Assembly (NCBI GenBank): GCA_003220535.1
Contig: QHSU01000057.1
Location: 231,397 to 295,396, forward strand
DNA from: Candidatus Rokuibacteriota bacterium
GTDB lineage: Bacteria; Methylomirabilota; Methylomirabilia; Rokubacteriales; CSP1-6
Direction of reading: 5' to 3'
DNA: 64,000 bases
The notes under the pieces are model-generated. The model was not told where the DNA came from. It saw only the letters and a list, made by a program, of their open reading frames with translations, and ran no database searches. The position numbers and the translations under genes were made by a program. Below are positions 8,883 through 19,280 of this stretch, in pieces (the stretch's first letter is position 1; the number at the start of each line of letters is the position of its first letter).

Positions 8883-9004
8883 GCGTATGTCAGGGGGCAG
8901 CGACTCTCTTGGATCACGCGACGACGCTGAGCCAGCGGCTCGTCGTCGACACGCGGAACGCCACGTGGGGCCTCACCGCGGCGGGCCGCGTGATCAGGTT
9001 GTAG
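8879..9004 (+). pseudogene. C-terminal remnant of a nucleotide-sugar dehydrogenase (UDP-HexNAc 6-dehydrogenase-like)
   Basis: MSVCQGAATLLDHATTLSQRLVVDTRNATWGLTAAGRVIRL*; VVDTRNAT(R)G is a typical C-terminal motif of that family. Confidence 0.55.
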
Positions 9005-9008
9005 GCCC

Positions 9009-9791
9009 ATGCAAGTGCATCAGGCGTCTCTCAGCACGGTGCTCAGATACCTGGAGACGGAAGGACAGCGTCCGCTCGAGGTCCACGAAAGGGACTTCCG
9101 AAAGCTTCTCCGGCTCGTCTCGCGCTTTCACCCGCTCGGGGCGGGCACTCGCCTCCTGGAGGTGGGAATCGGCACGGGATGGTTTCTCGTGCTGTGCGCG
9201 CGAAATGGGCTGGAGTGCGTCGGGCTGGACATCAGCCCGGAGCTGATCGACTTCGTGGGGAAGCGGGCGGCGCAGAGCAGCGTGCGCCTCGACCTCCGAC
9301 TGGGAAACATCGAGGAGACCGCTCTGGACCGCGGGGCCTTCGACGTCGTCGTCGCCGAGTCGGTCTTCGAGCACGTCGAGGACTGGCGGAGGGGTCTCGC
9401 GAATGTGGCGGCGTCGCTGCGCCCCGGTGGGGTGCTCATCTTCTGCTCGACGAACCGGTTCTCGCCCTGGTCCGGCGAGTTTCCGCAGCTGCCCCTCTAC
9501 GGCTGGCTTCCGAACCGGATCCGGTACTGGCTCCGTCGGACCCTGGAAGGCCCGGACGTGATGCGTCTTGGCATCGACTTCCACCAGTTCACGTATGGGA
9601 CTGTCCGGCAGGCGCTGCAAGAGACGGGATTCTCGCGCGTCTACGACATCGCCGACCTTCTGGACCCGGAGCGCCTGAACCAGCCGACCTGGTGGAAGGT
9701 CGCGCTGCTGCGTGCGATGCGTCGGTCACCCATCGTGAAGCGCATCATGCTGACCTTCTGGCCCGCAACCGAGCTGGTCGCCGTCAAATGA
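9009..9791 (+). CDS. class I SAM-dependent methyltransferase
   Basis: LLEVGIGTGWFLVLCARNGLECVGLDISPELIDF...FDVVVAESVFEHVEDWRRGLANVAASLRPGG. Confidence 0.88.
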   Translation: MQVHQASLSTVLRYLETEGQRPLEVHERDFRKLLRLVSRFHPLGAGTRLLEVGIGTGWFLVLCARNGLECVGLDISPELIDFVGKRAAQSSVRLDLRLGNIEETALDRGAFDVVVAESVFEHVEDWRRGLANVAASLRPGGVLIFCSTNRFSPWSGEFPQLPLYGWLPNRIRYWLRRTLEGPDVMRLGIDFHQFTYGTVRQALQETGFSRVYDIADLLDPERLNQPTWWKVALLRAMRRSPIVKRIMLTFWPATELVAVK

Positions 9792-11350
9792 AGTCCACCA
9801 ACACCGCTGGACCGGCGATGGATCGCCGCTCCGCCACACCCGTGCGCGAATTGCTGGGGCCGCGCCTCCGGGAGCTGATGCAGCACACCGCCATCTACGG
9901 CCTGGGGCCCGTCCTGGGCCAGGTCGCTGCGTTCCTGTTGCTTCCTCTGTACACAAATCTTCTGTCGCCCGCCGATTACGGCGCACTCGAGATCATCCTG
10001 CTCGTCGGCACCTTCCTGAACGTCTTCTTTGGCCTCCAGACCGTCACCCAGCTCCTCCGCTTCTATCACGCGTGCGAGCGCGAGCGCGATCGTCGCGAGG
10101 TGGTCTCCACGGCGATCGTCTTCACCGGCGTCGTGACCGCGGCCGCGATCCTCCCCGCCGACATGCTGCGTGACCGCATCTCGCTCGCTTTGTTCGGGAC
10201 CGACGCGCAGGCGCCGTTGCTCCGCCTCGCCTTCTGGTCCATGGTCTCTTCCAATGTCTTCGCCACTGCGCTCGGTTATCTCCAGGCGCGGAAGATGTCG
10301 CGGGCGTTCACGCTCCTCTCGGTAGCCCAGCTCGTGTGCATCCTGTCGTTGAACCTGTTCTTCGTCGCCTGGCTGGCCCGCGGCGTGGAAGGCATCTTGC
10401 TGAGCCAGTTCCTCGTGACCGGGACCTTCGCCATCGGGCTGGCCGCCTGGGTCCTCGGGCAGACCGGGCTCGCCGTCTCGCTCGCGAGGATGCGGACGTT
10501 CCTGGCCTTCGGAGTCCCGATGATCGGCTGGTCGCTCGCGGTGTTCGCCGTGAATGCGGCCGACCGGATGGTGTTGTCGCGGGTCGGCTCACTGACGGAT
10601 GTCGGAGTCTTCTCGCTGGCCAATCGATTCGGAACGGCGCTGCTCGTGTTCATCGTGACGCCGTTCTCGTGCTTCTGGGCGGCTGAACGGTTCGCGATCG
10701 CCAAACAGCCAGACGGGAAGGAAGTCCTCGCGCGCGTCTTCACGTACTTCTTCGTGCTGCTCTGCTTCGTGGGGCTCGCCGTCAGCGTCTGGAGCGACGA
10801 TCTCGTGCGCCTGATGGCCGCGGAGCGGTTCCGGGCCGCCGCGCGGATCTGTCCGGTGCTGGTCCTCGCCTACGTCCTGTGGGGCACCTTTGACTCGTTC
10901 ATGGCGGGGATCCTGATCGACGGGCGGACGAAGGAGGTCGGGGTCTTGACGGGGGTCGCCGCCGTGCTGCACATCGCCTTGTGCGTCGGGCTGGGCGGGG
11001 CATGGTTCGCCGTCGGGGTCGCGTGGGCGAAGGTCATCACGCTGGCGGCGCTCACGATTGGCGTCTACGTCATCGCCCAGCGACGATATCCGATCGCATA
11101 CGAGCTCGGGCGGGTCGCCAAGGTTCTGGCCGTCGCGCTCGCGCTCTTCTTGGCGAGCACCTTGCTCGGTGGGCTCCCGCCGCTGCTCGGCATCGCCGTC
11201 AACGCCGTGCCGGTCATCGCGTTCCCGATCGTACTGGCCGGCGTGGGCTTTCTCGAGCCCGCCGAAAAGCGATGGATGATCGCCTGTGGCAGGGCCCTCA
11301 TCGGGCGGCTGCAGATGGTCGCGAGTACAGCGGCCGGCGATTCGCGATGA
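9788..11350 (+). CDS. oligosaccharide flippase (Wzx family, polytopic membrane protein)
   Basis: LRELMQHTAIYGLGPVLGQVAAFLLLPLYTNLLSPADYGALEIILLVGTFLNVFFGLQTVTQLLRFYH; many TM helices. Confidence 0.9.
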   Translation: MKSTNTAGPAMDRRSATPVRELLGPRLRELMQHTAIYGLGPVLGQVAAFLLLPLYTNLLSPADYGALEIILLVGTFLNVFFGLQTVTQLLRFYHACERERDRREVVSTAIVFTGVVTAAAILPADMLRDRISLALFGTDAQAPLLRLAFWSMVSSNVFATALGYLQARKMSRAFTLLSVAQLVCILSLNLFFVAWLARGVEGILLSQFLVTGTFAIGLAAWVLGQTGLAVSLARMRTFLAFGVPMIGWSLAVFAVNAADRMVLSRVGSLTDVGVFSLANRFGTALLVFIVTPFSCFWAAERFAIAKQPDGKEVLARVFTYFFVLLCFVGLAVSVWSDDLVRLMAAERFRAAARICPVLVLAYVLWGTFDSFMAGILIDGRTKEVGVLTGVAAVLHIALCVGLGGAWFAVGVAWAKVITLAALTIGVYVIAQRRYPIAYELGRVAKVLAVALALFLASTLLGGLPPLLGIAVNAVPVIAFPIVLAGVGFLEPAEKRWMIACGRALIGRLQMVASTAAGDSR

Positions 11351-11373
11351 CCGTTCCAGGAGATCGCAGGAGT

Positions 11374-12987
11374 CTACCGACGCCCGGAGGTCGCCGGGAG
11401 AGCGTCGATATCCGCGCCGATGTCGCGGCCGTCGGTCCCAGCCTTCTTGTATGGGCTCGACGCGGCCAGGCGATAGTTGCCTCCAGCCAAATCCACGAAG
11501 CCAACCTTGTCCAGCGAGGCGGGGAAGGAATTATTGGGCGGATAGAGCGATGGCGTGGCCCCGACCATCACGTTCATCAGAAACACCGCGCCGGGGAAGT
11601 AGGTCCTCACGGCCGCCAGTCCCTCGCCGACGCCGCTCCCGAAGACCCCGTAGCTGCCTTTGGGGCTGAGATTATTACGATAGACGAATCCGGCGTGGGG
11701 CTTCCCCTCCGCGAAGAGGACGGGACCGTCCTGGAAAGCGGTGTTGTGGTCGATCACCACGTCTGTCGTCCCCGCCCGGTAATCCAGGATCTGGAAGAGC
11801 CGTCCGTGGCCACCCCACCCGGCCCCGCTGACGTCCTCGAACAGGTTGTCCCGGATGAGGACCCGCTTCATGGTTTGGCTCGGGTTGGGATCGTCGGTCC
11901 CCAGGATGCTGATCCCCGATCCGGCGTGGCGGACGATGTTGCGGATGAACGTCACGTCCTCGATCGTGGACCAGGGAGCGCGGCCGTACTGGTTGCGGAC
12001 CGTCAACTGCACCGCGAAGCCGGCTTGGTCGGCGAGCCAGATGTTCTCCAAAACATTGCCCTGCACCAGCACCCGCCGGGCGTTTTTCAGCTCGAGGAGG
12101 TTCTTGACGCTCCACTCCGCGCCGGCATAGCTCGGATCGCCCTTCCGCCACGAGAGCGGTTTGAAGAAGTGGTTGTCTCGGATGTCGATGTCGGAGGGCA
12201 CCAGGTCGCGGATCGCGGGATCGGCGCCACCGAACATGACGTTCTCGCCCGCAGCTTCCAGATGGTTGTTGACGATCTTGAAGGGACCGGGCCCGTTCCA
12301 GCCCATGATGGCCTGGGAGTCGGCGCCGGCCTCCTTGAAATCGGCCAGGTGGGAATCGACGACCGCGAGGGACTTGCCGTTCAGCGCGACGCCCCGCCGG
12401 CTGCCTCGGACCGGATCGCCGTGCAGGTAGCAGCGATCGACGATGATGTCGTGCGGCAGCATCGCGTCGCTGGTCTCCTTCCCCGACCCGAGCTCCATCA
12501 GGCTGTAGACGAAAGCGCCGGACTCTGGTCTGACCTCGATGCCGATGAACCGGAAATGATGAGCGCCCGGCGCCGCCTGGATCACGGCGCCGGCCCCAGT
12601 GCCCGCTACCAGCTTCGGCATCACCGTGGCGTGCGCCCGGGTTGCCCGCGTGCCGGAAGGGGGCAGGCCGGTGTCGGGTGCAGCAGTGCGCACCGTGATC
12701 CAGCCCGTTCCAGTCTTCTCGGGCAGCGTGAACGGGCCCCGAAACGTCGCCCCGGCCTCGAGGGTAATCACGTCCCCGGGCTGCGCAGCGTTGAGCGCGG
12801 TCTGGACGTTGCCGCCGGCGGCGACGGCGATCGTGCGGCCGGTCGGTCGCGCATCTCGCGTGTCCACCGCCGCGCGGGGACGCTCGGGTTGGGCGGCCCA
12901 GACCGGAGCGAAAAGCAGCCACAGCCCGGCTGTCGGCAGAACGCTACTGACGAGCGTGCGATGCGCGAGCCGTCGTCCGAGTCCCAT
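11374..12987 (-). CDS. secreted right-handed parallel beta-helix protein
   Basis: Signal peptide; NVQTALNAAQPGDVITLEAGATFRGPFTLPEKTGTGWITVRTAAPDTGLPPSGTR...; paralog of ORFs at 54239 and of remnants at 53758/56262. Confidence 0.85.
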   Translation of the reverse strand: MGLGRRLAHRTLVSSVLPTAGLWLLFAPVWAAQPERPRAAVDTRDARPTGRTIAVAAGGNVQTALNAAQPGDVITLEAGATFRGPFTLPEKTGTGWITVRTAAPDTGLPPSGTRATRAHATVMPKLVAGTGAGAVIQAAPGAHHFRFIGIEVRPESGAFVYSLMELGSGKETSDAMLPHDIIVDRCYLHGDPVRGSRRGVALNGKSLAVVDSHLADFKEAGADSQAIMGWNGPGPFKIVNNHLEAAGENVMFGGADPAIRDLVPSDIDIRDNHFFKPLSWRKGDPSYAGAEWSVKNLLELKNARRVLVQGNVLENIWLADQAGFAVQLTVRNQYGRAPWSTIEDVTFIRNIVRHAGSGISILGTDDPNPSQTMKRVLIRDNLFEDVSGAGWGGHGRLFQILDYRAGTTDVVIDHNTAFQDGPVLFAEGKPHAGFVYRNNLSPKGSYGVFGSGVGEGLAAVRTYFPGAVFLMNVMVGATPSLYPPNNSFPASLDKVGFVDLAGGNYRLAASSPYKKAGTDGRDIGADIDALPATSGRR

Positions 12988-13066
12988 GCTTCCGCAGCGT
13001 ATGCCGCACGCCTCGCCGAAATCAACTGCTGGCGGCCGTCCTGTCCGGGCAGCGTCGCCATCGCCC

Positions 13067-13084
13067 CGGCCTCGCGCGAGGCCG
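13067..13084. repeat. 18-bp perfect palindrome CGGCCTCGCGCGAGGCCG between divergent genes
   Basis: Read directly; lies between the beta-helix gene (-) and the polymerase gene (+). Confidence 0.8.
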
Positions 13085-13094
13085 TGCGCGGGTG

Positions 13095-14417
13095 ATGGGC
13101 TTGGGCACCGCGCCGGCCGTGCGGGACACGCCCCTGTGGGCGATGCCAGCGCCGACGGGAGGGCCGGCGGCCCGTCTACCGTTCTATGCCCTCATGTTCT
13201 TCACCTTTATCGTGCTCGTCGCGCCCCAGGGCGTGCTTCCTGCGCTGGCACCCCTTCACCTCGCCCTCGTCGCGGCGACCGTCGCGGCGGCGACACACGT
13301 GGCCGACCGGCTCCGCCAGGCCTCTCCGCTGACGGTCTCGGAACCGGAGATCCGACTGGCCTTGCTGCTCTTCGGCCTCGGGACGCTGTCGGTGCCCACG
13401 TCCTACTGGATCGAGGGTAGCGTGCAGACCCTGCTGGGGCTGTTCGGGAAGTCGCTGATCGTGTTCCTGCTCCTCGCGAACATCCTGGTCACGGCCGAAC
13501 GTCTCCGCGGGATGCTCTGGCTCCTGACGCTGGGCTCCATGATCCCCGCCGCTGCGGTCGTGAAAGACTACCTCTCGGGCGACCTCGTGGGCGCACGCGT
13601 CCAGGGATACCTGAGCGCCCTCACCTCCAACCCGAACGACGTCGCGCTGACTCTGAACATCGTCATCGCCCTCGCTGTCGGGCTCGCGCTCGCAAGCCGG
13701 AGACGAGGCCACCGCGTCGCGCTGGCCACGGCGATCGCGCTCGGCGTGGCGGGGGTCGTGGTGACTTTCTCCCGGGCCGGCTTCATCTTCCTGACAACCA
13801 CGCTGCTCCTCTATCTTGGACGGCTCAAGAAGGGCCGGAGCGGGATCGTTCTCCTGCTACTCCTCCTCCTCGTCCTGACGCTGAATGTCGACGGCTTCAT
13901 CGCCCGCCTCGGGACGATCGGCGACGTGCAGACCGACGGCTCGGCCCGGGAGCGCTGGGAGACTATGGGGAAGGCCTTCTACCTCATGGCGACCCACCCG
14001 CTGACCGGCGTCGGCGTCGGCCAAAGCATCATCGCTCTGAATGACATCGGCGGTGTCCGCTGGCGTCACATCCACAATGTCTACCTCGAGATCGCGGTCG
14101 ACCTCGGAATCCCCGCGCTCCTCGTGTACCTGCTGCTCCTCTACCGCGCGCTCCGCTCCGTCGCGGAGGCGAGGCGCGCCTGGAGCGCCCACGACGTCGA
14201 CCTCTACTACCTCGCGCAAGGGCTCGAGATCAGCCTGATCGGATTCGCCGTCGCGGCGATGTTCTATCCGGTCGCCTATCACTTCTTCTTCTATTACCTG
14301 GTCGGGTTGGCGGTCGCCGTCAAAGGGCTTGGCCGGCAGGAGATCCTCGCCCACGCGGGCCACCAGCGCGCAGCCGTCGATGGACGCGCGGCGGTCGGAG
14401 ATCGGGGGCATCGCTGA
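13095..14417 (+). CDS. O-antigen ligase/polymerase family membrane protein (Wzy-like)
   Basis: Polytopic; ATHPLTGVGVGQSIIALNDIGGVRWRHIHNVYLEIAVDLGIPALLVYLLLLYRAL. Confidence 0.88.
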   Translation: MGLGTAPAVRDTPLWAMPAPTGGPAARLPFYALMFFTFIVLVAPQGVLPALAPLHLALVAATVAAATHVADRLRQASPLTVSEPEIRLALLLFGLGTLSVPTSYWIEGSVQTLLGLFGKSLIVFLLLANILVTAERLRGMLWLLTLGSMIPAAAVVKDYLSGDLVGARVQGYLSALTSNPNDVALTLNIVIALAVGLALASRRRGHRVALATAIALGVAGVVVTFSRAGFIFLTTTLLLYLGRLKKGRSGIVLLLLLLLVLTLNVDGFIARLGTIGDVQTDGSARERWETMGKAFYLMATHPLTGVGVGQSIIALNDIGGVRWRHIHNVYLEIAVDLGIPALLVYLLLLYRALRSVAEARRAWSAHDVDLYYLAQGLEISLIGFAVAAMFYPVAYHFFFYYLVGLAVAVKGLGRQEILAHAGHQRAAVDGRAAVGDRGHR

Positions 14418-16294
14418 TGTGTGGCATTGCCGGGATCGTGGACGTGACCGGCCGGACGCCGGTGGACGCGGACTGCCTGCGCCGGATGAACGACCGGCTC
14501 TTTCATCGAGGGCCGGATGACGCGGGTTATCTGGTCGAGGGCCGCGTGGGTCTGGCGATGCGGCGGCTCTCCATCATCGATCTGGCCACGGGGCAACAGC
14601 CGATCCACAACGAAGACAAGACATTGTCCGTGGTCTTCAACGGCGAGATTTACAACTACCGGGAGCTCAGGGCCGAGCTCCATGCGAAGGGGCATCGGTT
14701 CTCGACGACCTCGGACACCGAGATCCTCGTGCACCTGTACGAGGAGCACCGCGAGGGATGCGTCGAACGACTTCGCGGCATGTTCGCCTTCGCCATCTGG
14801 GATCGGGAGCGGCAGGCGTTGTTCCTCGGCCGCGACCGGCTGGGTGTCAAACCTCTCTACTACGCGGAGACCCCGCAGGGATTCATCTTCGCGTCCGAGC
14901 TGAAGGCGATCGCGAGCCATCCGTGGATCCCGCGACGCGTGAGCCCGGCCGGATTGGTGGCCTATCTGCAGTACGGCTATGTCCCCGAGCCGCTCAGCAT
15001 CCTCGAGGACGTCAGGAAGCTCGCGCCCGGTCACACCCTGACGGTGAAGGACGGCCAGGTCGGCTCACCGCGCCGGTACTGGGAGTCCACGAGCCTCTTT
15101 CGGACCGCGACCGGTCCTTTCCGTGATGACGCTGAGGCGGCCGAGGCGCTGTGGGCGCGCCTCGAGAGCGCGGTCCACTCGCATCTCGTCAGCGATGTGC
15201 CGGTCGGCGCGTTCCTGAGCGGCGGCGTGGACTCGAGCGCGGTCGTCGCGATCATGGCGCGGGCAGCCGGCGCGCGCGTCAAGACCTTCTCGGTCGGGTT
15301 CCGCGAAGCAGGCTACAACGAGCTTCCCTACGCGCGCCGGGTGGCGGAGTGGCTCGGGACGGAGCACCACGAGCTGCTGGTGGAGCCGCAAGATCTCGAG
15401 GTGCTCGAGGAAGTGCTGGCCGCCGTGGACGAGCCGTTCGCCGACGCGTCGGCGATCCCCACCTACCTGGTGTCCAGGCTAGCCCGGCGGCACGTCAAGG
15501 TCGTGCTGTCGGGGGACGGTGGCGACGAGCTGTTCGCGGGCTATGACCGCTATGTCGTCGACCACCGGCGACGCCACCTGGGCCGCCTCGGCGACGCTGG
15601 GCTCGGCGGGGCGCTGCGCGTCCTCAGTGGGGCTCTTCCGGAAGGAGCGCCCGGGAAGAACTACCTCTACAACCTGTCGCTGCCCCGACTGGAGCGATAC
15701 CTCGACTCCATCTCACTGTTCCCGGGGCGCGCGATCGGAGATCTTCTCGAGCCGGCGGTGGTCCGTCATCGTGAATCGTGCTTCACGACCGCCCTGACCG
15801 CCGGGAACGGCTTGGACCCGCTCTCTCGGATCCAGGATCTCGACATCAACACCTACCTCCCCGGAGACATCCTGACCAAGGTCGATCGGATGAGCATGGC
15901 GAACTCCCTCGAGGCTCGTGTGCCGCTGCTCGACCATCCGCTGGTCGAGTTCGCCTGCCGTCTCCCGGCCCGCCTCCGCCTCCGATCCGGGCAGACGAAG
16001 CACCTCCTGAAATGCGCCCTGCGGGGGCGGGTGCCTGCCGAGGTCTTGACGCGGCCCAAGCACGGATTTGGCGTGCCGTTGGAGGTCTGGTTGACGCAAC
16101 GCCTCCCCGGGTTCTTCCAGGATCATCTCGGAGACGGCCGCCGGCTTGCCAGTGTCGGGGTCAGGCCCGCATCGGTTCGGAGGCTCATCGAAGCGTTGGC
16201 GCGGTGGCATCGGCCCGAGCACTGTTACCGGCTCTGGGCACTGGTAGTACTGGACCGGGCGCTTGGCCGGCTTGGTGAGATCGGCGCCGCATGA
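14417..16294 (+). CDS. asparagine synthase (glutamine-hydrolysing)-like amidotransferase 1
   Basis: MCGIAGIVDVTGRTPVDADCLRRMNDRLFHRGPDDAGY; FLSGGVDSSAVVAIMA; LSGDGGDELFAGYDRY. Confidence 0.95.
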   Translation: MCGIAGIVDVTGRTPVDADCLRRMNDRLFHRGPDDAGYLVEGRVGLAMRRLSIIDLATGQQPIHNEDKTLSVVFNGEIYNYRELRAELHAKGHRFSTTSDTEILVHLYEEHREGCVERLRGMFAFAIWDRERQALFLGRDRLGVKPLYYAETPQGFIFASELKAIASHPWIPRRVSPAGLVAYLQYGYVPEPLSILEDVRKLAPGHTLTVKDGQVGSPRRYWESTSLFRTATGPFRDDAEAAEALWARLESAVHSHLVSDVPVGAFLSGGVDSSAVVAIMARAAGARVKTFSVGFREAGYNELPYARRVAEWLGTEHHELLVEPQDLEVLEEVLAAVDEPFADASAIPTYLVSRLARRHVKVVLSGDGGDELFAGYDRYVVDHRRRHLGRLGDAGLGGALRVLSGALPEGAPGKNYLYNLSLPRLERYLDSISLFPGRAIGDLLEPAVVRHRESCFTTALTAGNGLDPLSRIQDLDINTYLPGDILTKVDRMSMANSLEARVPLLDHPLVEFACRLPARLRLRSGQTKHLLKCALRGRVPAEVLTRPKHGFGVPLEVWLTQRLPGFFQDHLGDGRRLASVGVRPASVRRLIEALARWHRPEHCYRLWALVVLDRALGRLGEIGAA

Positions 16295-17397
16295 TCATGA
16301 CACGTCCCGGAATTCTCCTCATCGGCGACTCGCTGAACGTCGGCGGAACCGAGGGCCAGTTCGTCGAGATCGCCTGCGGGCTGGATCGATCCAGATGGGA
16401 TGTTCACCTGACGTGTAACCGCGCCGTCGGGCCGCTTGGAACCAGGATCGCGGCGACCGGGCTGCGCGTCTGGAGCTGCGGGTCGGGGTCGTTCAAGTCC
16501 CCGCGCTTTGCCCTGGCCCTCTGGGGGCTCGCCCGCTATCTTCGTACTCACCGGATCCGGCTCGTTCACGCCTTCGATTTCTACAGCGACATCCTTGGCG
16601 TCATCGCCGCGCGCCTGGCGGGCGTTCCGACGGTCATCGCCAGTCAGCGCGAGCTCGGCGATCTGCGGACGCCACTGGAGCGTCGCTTCTATCGCCTGGC
16701 CATGCGTCTGGCCGACTACGTCGTGGTCAACGCCCAGGTAGTCGCCGAACGGCTCACGCGCGCGCGCGCCGTCGTCCCCCGGCGGATCGTGGTGATTCCG
16801 AACGGCGTGGACACGGTCCGATTCTCGCCCGCGCCGAGCCTACCCCGACGCCTGGCCGGGCATGTGACCGTGGGCACACTGGCGAACCTGCGTCCGGAAA
16901 AGGGACTCGAGCATCTCGTGCGGGCGATGGCGCTCGTTCGCGATCACAGCGCCGGGGAGCAGCTCGCGATCTGGGGCGATGGGCCGCTTCGCGCCGACGT
17001 CGAGCGGCTGATCGGTGAGGTCGGCCTGAGCGCGAGCGCCCGGCTCCGTGGCGCGACCATCGAGCCGGAGGCGGCGCTCAGGACGATGGACATCTTCGTG
17101 CTGCCCTCCCTCAGCGAGGCGTGCTCGAACGTGCTCCTGGAAGCGATGGCGAGCGGACTTCCCGTGGTGACGACGCGGGTGGGCGGCAACCCCGCATTGG
17201 TCGACGACGAGGTGACCGGGTTGCTGGTGCCGCCCGGCGACCCGGCCGCGCTGGCCAAGGCGATCATCCGGCTCGTGGAAGACCCGGTACTGGCCGAGCG
17301 CCTGGGCGCCGGCGCGCGCGAGGTGGCCTGCTCGCACTTCGGTCTCGACCGGATGCTGTCCCGAGTCCAGGCGCTCTACGACCGGGCGCTCGCGTAA
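16291..17397 (+). CDS. glycosyltransferase family 4 protein
   Basis: GDSLNVGGTEGQFVEIACGLDRSRWDVHL...IPNGVDTVRFSP...PSLSEACSNVLLEAMASGLPVVTTRVGGNPALVDDEVTGLLVPPGD. Confidence 0.93.
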   Translation: MIMTRPGILLIGDSLNVGGTEGQFVEIACGLDRSRWDVHLTCNRAVGPLGTRIAATGLRVWSCGSGSFKSPRFALALWGLARYLRTHRIRLVHAFDFYSDILGVIAARLAGVPTVIASQRELGDLRTPLERRFYRLAMRLADYVVVNAQVVAERLTRARAVVPRRIVVIPNGVDTVRFSPAPSLPRRLAGHVTVGTLANLRPEKGLEHLVRAMALVRDHSAGEQLAIWGDGPLRADVERLIGEVGLSASARLRGATIEPEAALRTMDIFVLPSLSEACSNVLLEAMASGLPVVTTRVGGNPALVDDEVTGLLVPPGDPAALAKAIIRLVEDPVLAERLGAGAREVACSHFGLDRMLSRVQALYDRALA

Positions 17398-17402
17398 AGC
17401 CC

Positions 17403-19280
17403 ATGTGTGGCATCGCCGGTAAATTCACCCTCGATGATCGGCCGATCGACGCCGGCCTGATCACGCGAATGGCCGAGCGCCTGTCGCACCGCGGGCCGGA
17501 CGACGCTGGGTATCACGTGTCCGGGCCGATCGGCCTGGCGAGCCGGCGCCTGTCGATCATCGATCTCGCCACCGGACGGCAGCCCATCTCCAATGAAGAC
17601 GGCACGGTATGGGTTGTCCTGAACGGCGAGATCTACAACTTCGTCGAATTGCGCGCCACGCTCGAGCGTCGGGGGCACTGCTTTCGGACACGGACCGACA
17701 CCGAGGTGATCGTGCACCTCTATGAAGACGAGGGCCCCGGGCTCCTCGAACACCTGCGCGGGATGTTCGCCTTCGCCCTCTGGGATGTCCGCCGGCGGCA
17801 GCTCTTGCTGGCCCGCGATCGGTTGGGGGAGAAGCCACTTTTCTACGCTCATCGCCCCGGACGCGCGCTCCTCTTCGCTTCGGAGCTGAAATCGCTGCTG
17901 GTGGATCCGGACCTCCGGCCGAGCATCAACCTGAGCGCCGTGGATCAATATCTGAGCCTCCTCTACATTCCGGCGCCGGCCTCGATCTTCAGCGAGGTCA
18001 AGAAGCTACCCGCCGGTCACTATCTGATCTGCAGCGAGCGGGGTCTCACGATCCACGAATACTGGGACGTGCCCCTCACGCCCGAGGGCGAGGAAGACCG
18101 GCTCGACGAGGAGGCGCTTCACGCCCAGCTGCGCGAGGCCGTCCGCATCCAGCTCCGGAGTGACGTGCCCCTGGGGGCCTTCCTGAGCGGCGGGATCGAC
18201 TCGACGACGGTCGTGGCCACCATGGCCGAGAACCTGGGACCCGAGATCATGACCTGCTCCGTGGGGTTCCCGGAGAAGGGCCACAACGAGCTCGCCTATG
18301 CGCAGACCGTGGCCACGTGCCTCGGCAGCCGTCATCGCTCGCGCGTCGTCGGTCCACCCTCTCGGGAGCTGATCGAACGGCTGTCCTGGCACTTCGACGA
18401 GCCGTTCGGCGACTCGTCCGCGGTGCCGACGTGGGAGGTGTCAAGCTTGGCGAGGGAGCGCGTGAAGGTCGCGCTGTCCGGCGACGGCGGCGACGAGCTG
18501 TTTGGCGGCTACCGTCGTCATGCGATGGAGAAGTGGGAGCACGCCCTCCGGCGCTGCGGGCAGGTCGCGTCTCGAGCGTTGTCCCAGGTCGCCGCGGCGC
18601 TGCCCGGCCGGTTCAGGGGGCGCAACGCGCTCACGCGCCTGGGCGGCCCGCCCGATCAAGCCTGCGCGGTGAAGTTCCAGTTCGGCAGCGATGCCCCGCA
18701 GTTGAAGGCGCGGATCTACGCGGCGGGATTCCGGGAGCAGATCGCCACGACCGATCCGCTCGCCCCGTTCAAACAGGCGTACGTACGCGCCGGGCAGGTC
18801 GACCCCCTCAACCGCATTCTCTACGTGGACCTCAAGATGTACCTCGCCGACGACATCCTCGTGAAGGTTGATCGGATGAGCATGGCCCATGGGCTCGAGG
18901 TACGGGCGCCGTTCCTGGACCACCGCCTCGTGGAGATGGTCGCGCGTCTGCCGGGCCGAACCAAAGTTCCGGGACCGGCCACGAAGCCACTGCTTCGCGC
19001 CGCCCTCGACGGCCGGGTCCCGCGCACCGCCTGGGATCGGCCGAAGCACGGGTTCACGGCGCCGATAGGCCAATGGCTGCGCGACGGGCTTCGGGACTGC
19101 GTCGAGGAGCGGCTCTTCTCGCGATCGAGCCTGGGACGCGATCTGTTCGACGGGAAGAGCCTGCGCCAGCTCTGGGAGGATCACCTCACCGGCCGCGGAG
19201 ATCACTCCCACGAGATCTGGATGCTGCTCATGCTCGAGACGTGGTACGGGCTGCACGCGCGCGACCGGGCGGCGGCATGA
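17403..19280 (+). CDS. asparagine synthase-like amidotransferase 2
   Basis: MCGIAGKFTLDDRPIDAGLITRMAERLSHRGPDDAGYHV; FLSGGIDSTTVVATMA; LSGDGGDELFGGYRRH. Confidence 0.95.
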   Translation: MCGIAGKFTLDDRPIDAGLITRMAERLSHRGPDDAGYHVSGPIGLASRRLSIIDLATGRQPISNEDGTVWVVLNGEIYNFVELRATLERRGHCFRTRTDTEVIVHLYEDEGPGLLEHLRGMFAFALWDVRRRQLLLARDRLGEKPLFYAHRPGRALLFASELKSLLVDPDLRPSINLSAVDQYLSLLYIPAPASIFSEVKKLPAGHYLICSERGLTIHEYWDVPLTPEGEEDRLDEEALHAQLREAVRIQLRSDVPLGAFLSGGIDSTTVVATMAENLGPEIMTCSVGFPEKGHNELAYAQTVATCLGSRHRSRVVGPPSRELIERLSWHFDEPFGDSSAVPTWEVSSLARERVKVALSGDGGDELFGGYRRHAMEKWEHALRRCGQVASRALSQVAAALPGRFRGRNALTRLGGPPDQACAVKFQFGSDAPQLKARIYAAGFREQIATTDPLAPFKQAYVRAGQVDPLNRILYVDLKMYLADDILVKVDRMSMAHGLEVRAPFLDHRLVEMVARLPGRTKVPGPATKPLLRAALDGRVPRTAWDRPKHGFTAPIGQWLRDGLRDCVEERLFSRSSLGRDLFDGKSLRQLWEDHLTGRGDHSHEIWMLLMLETWYGLHARDRAAA

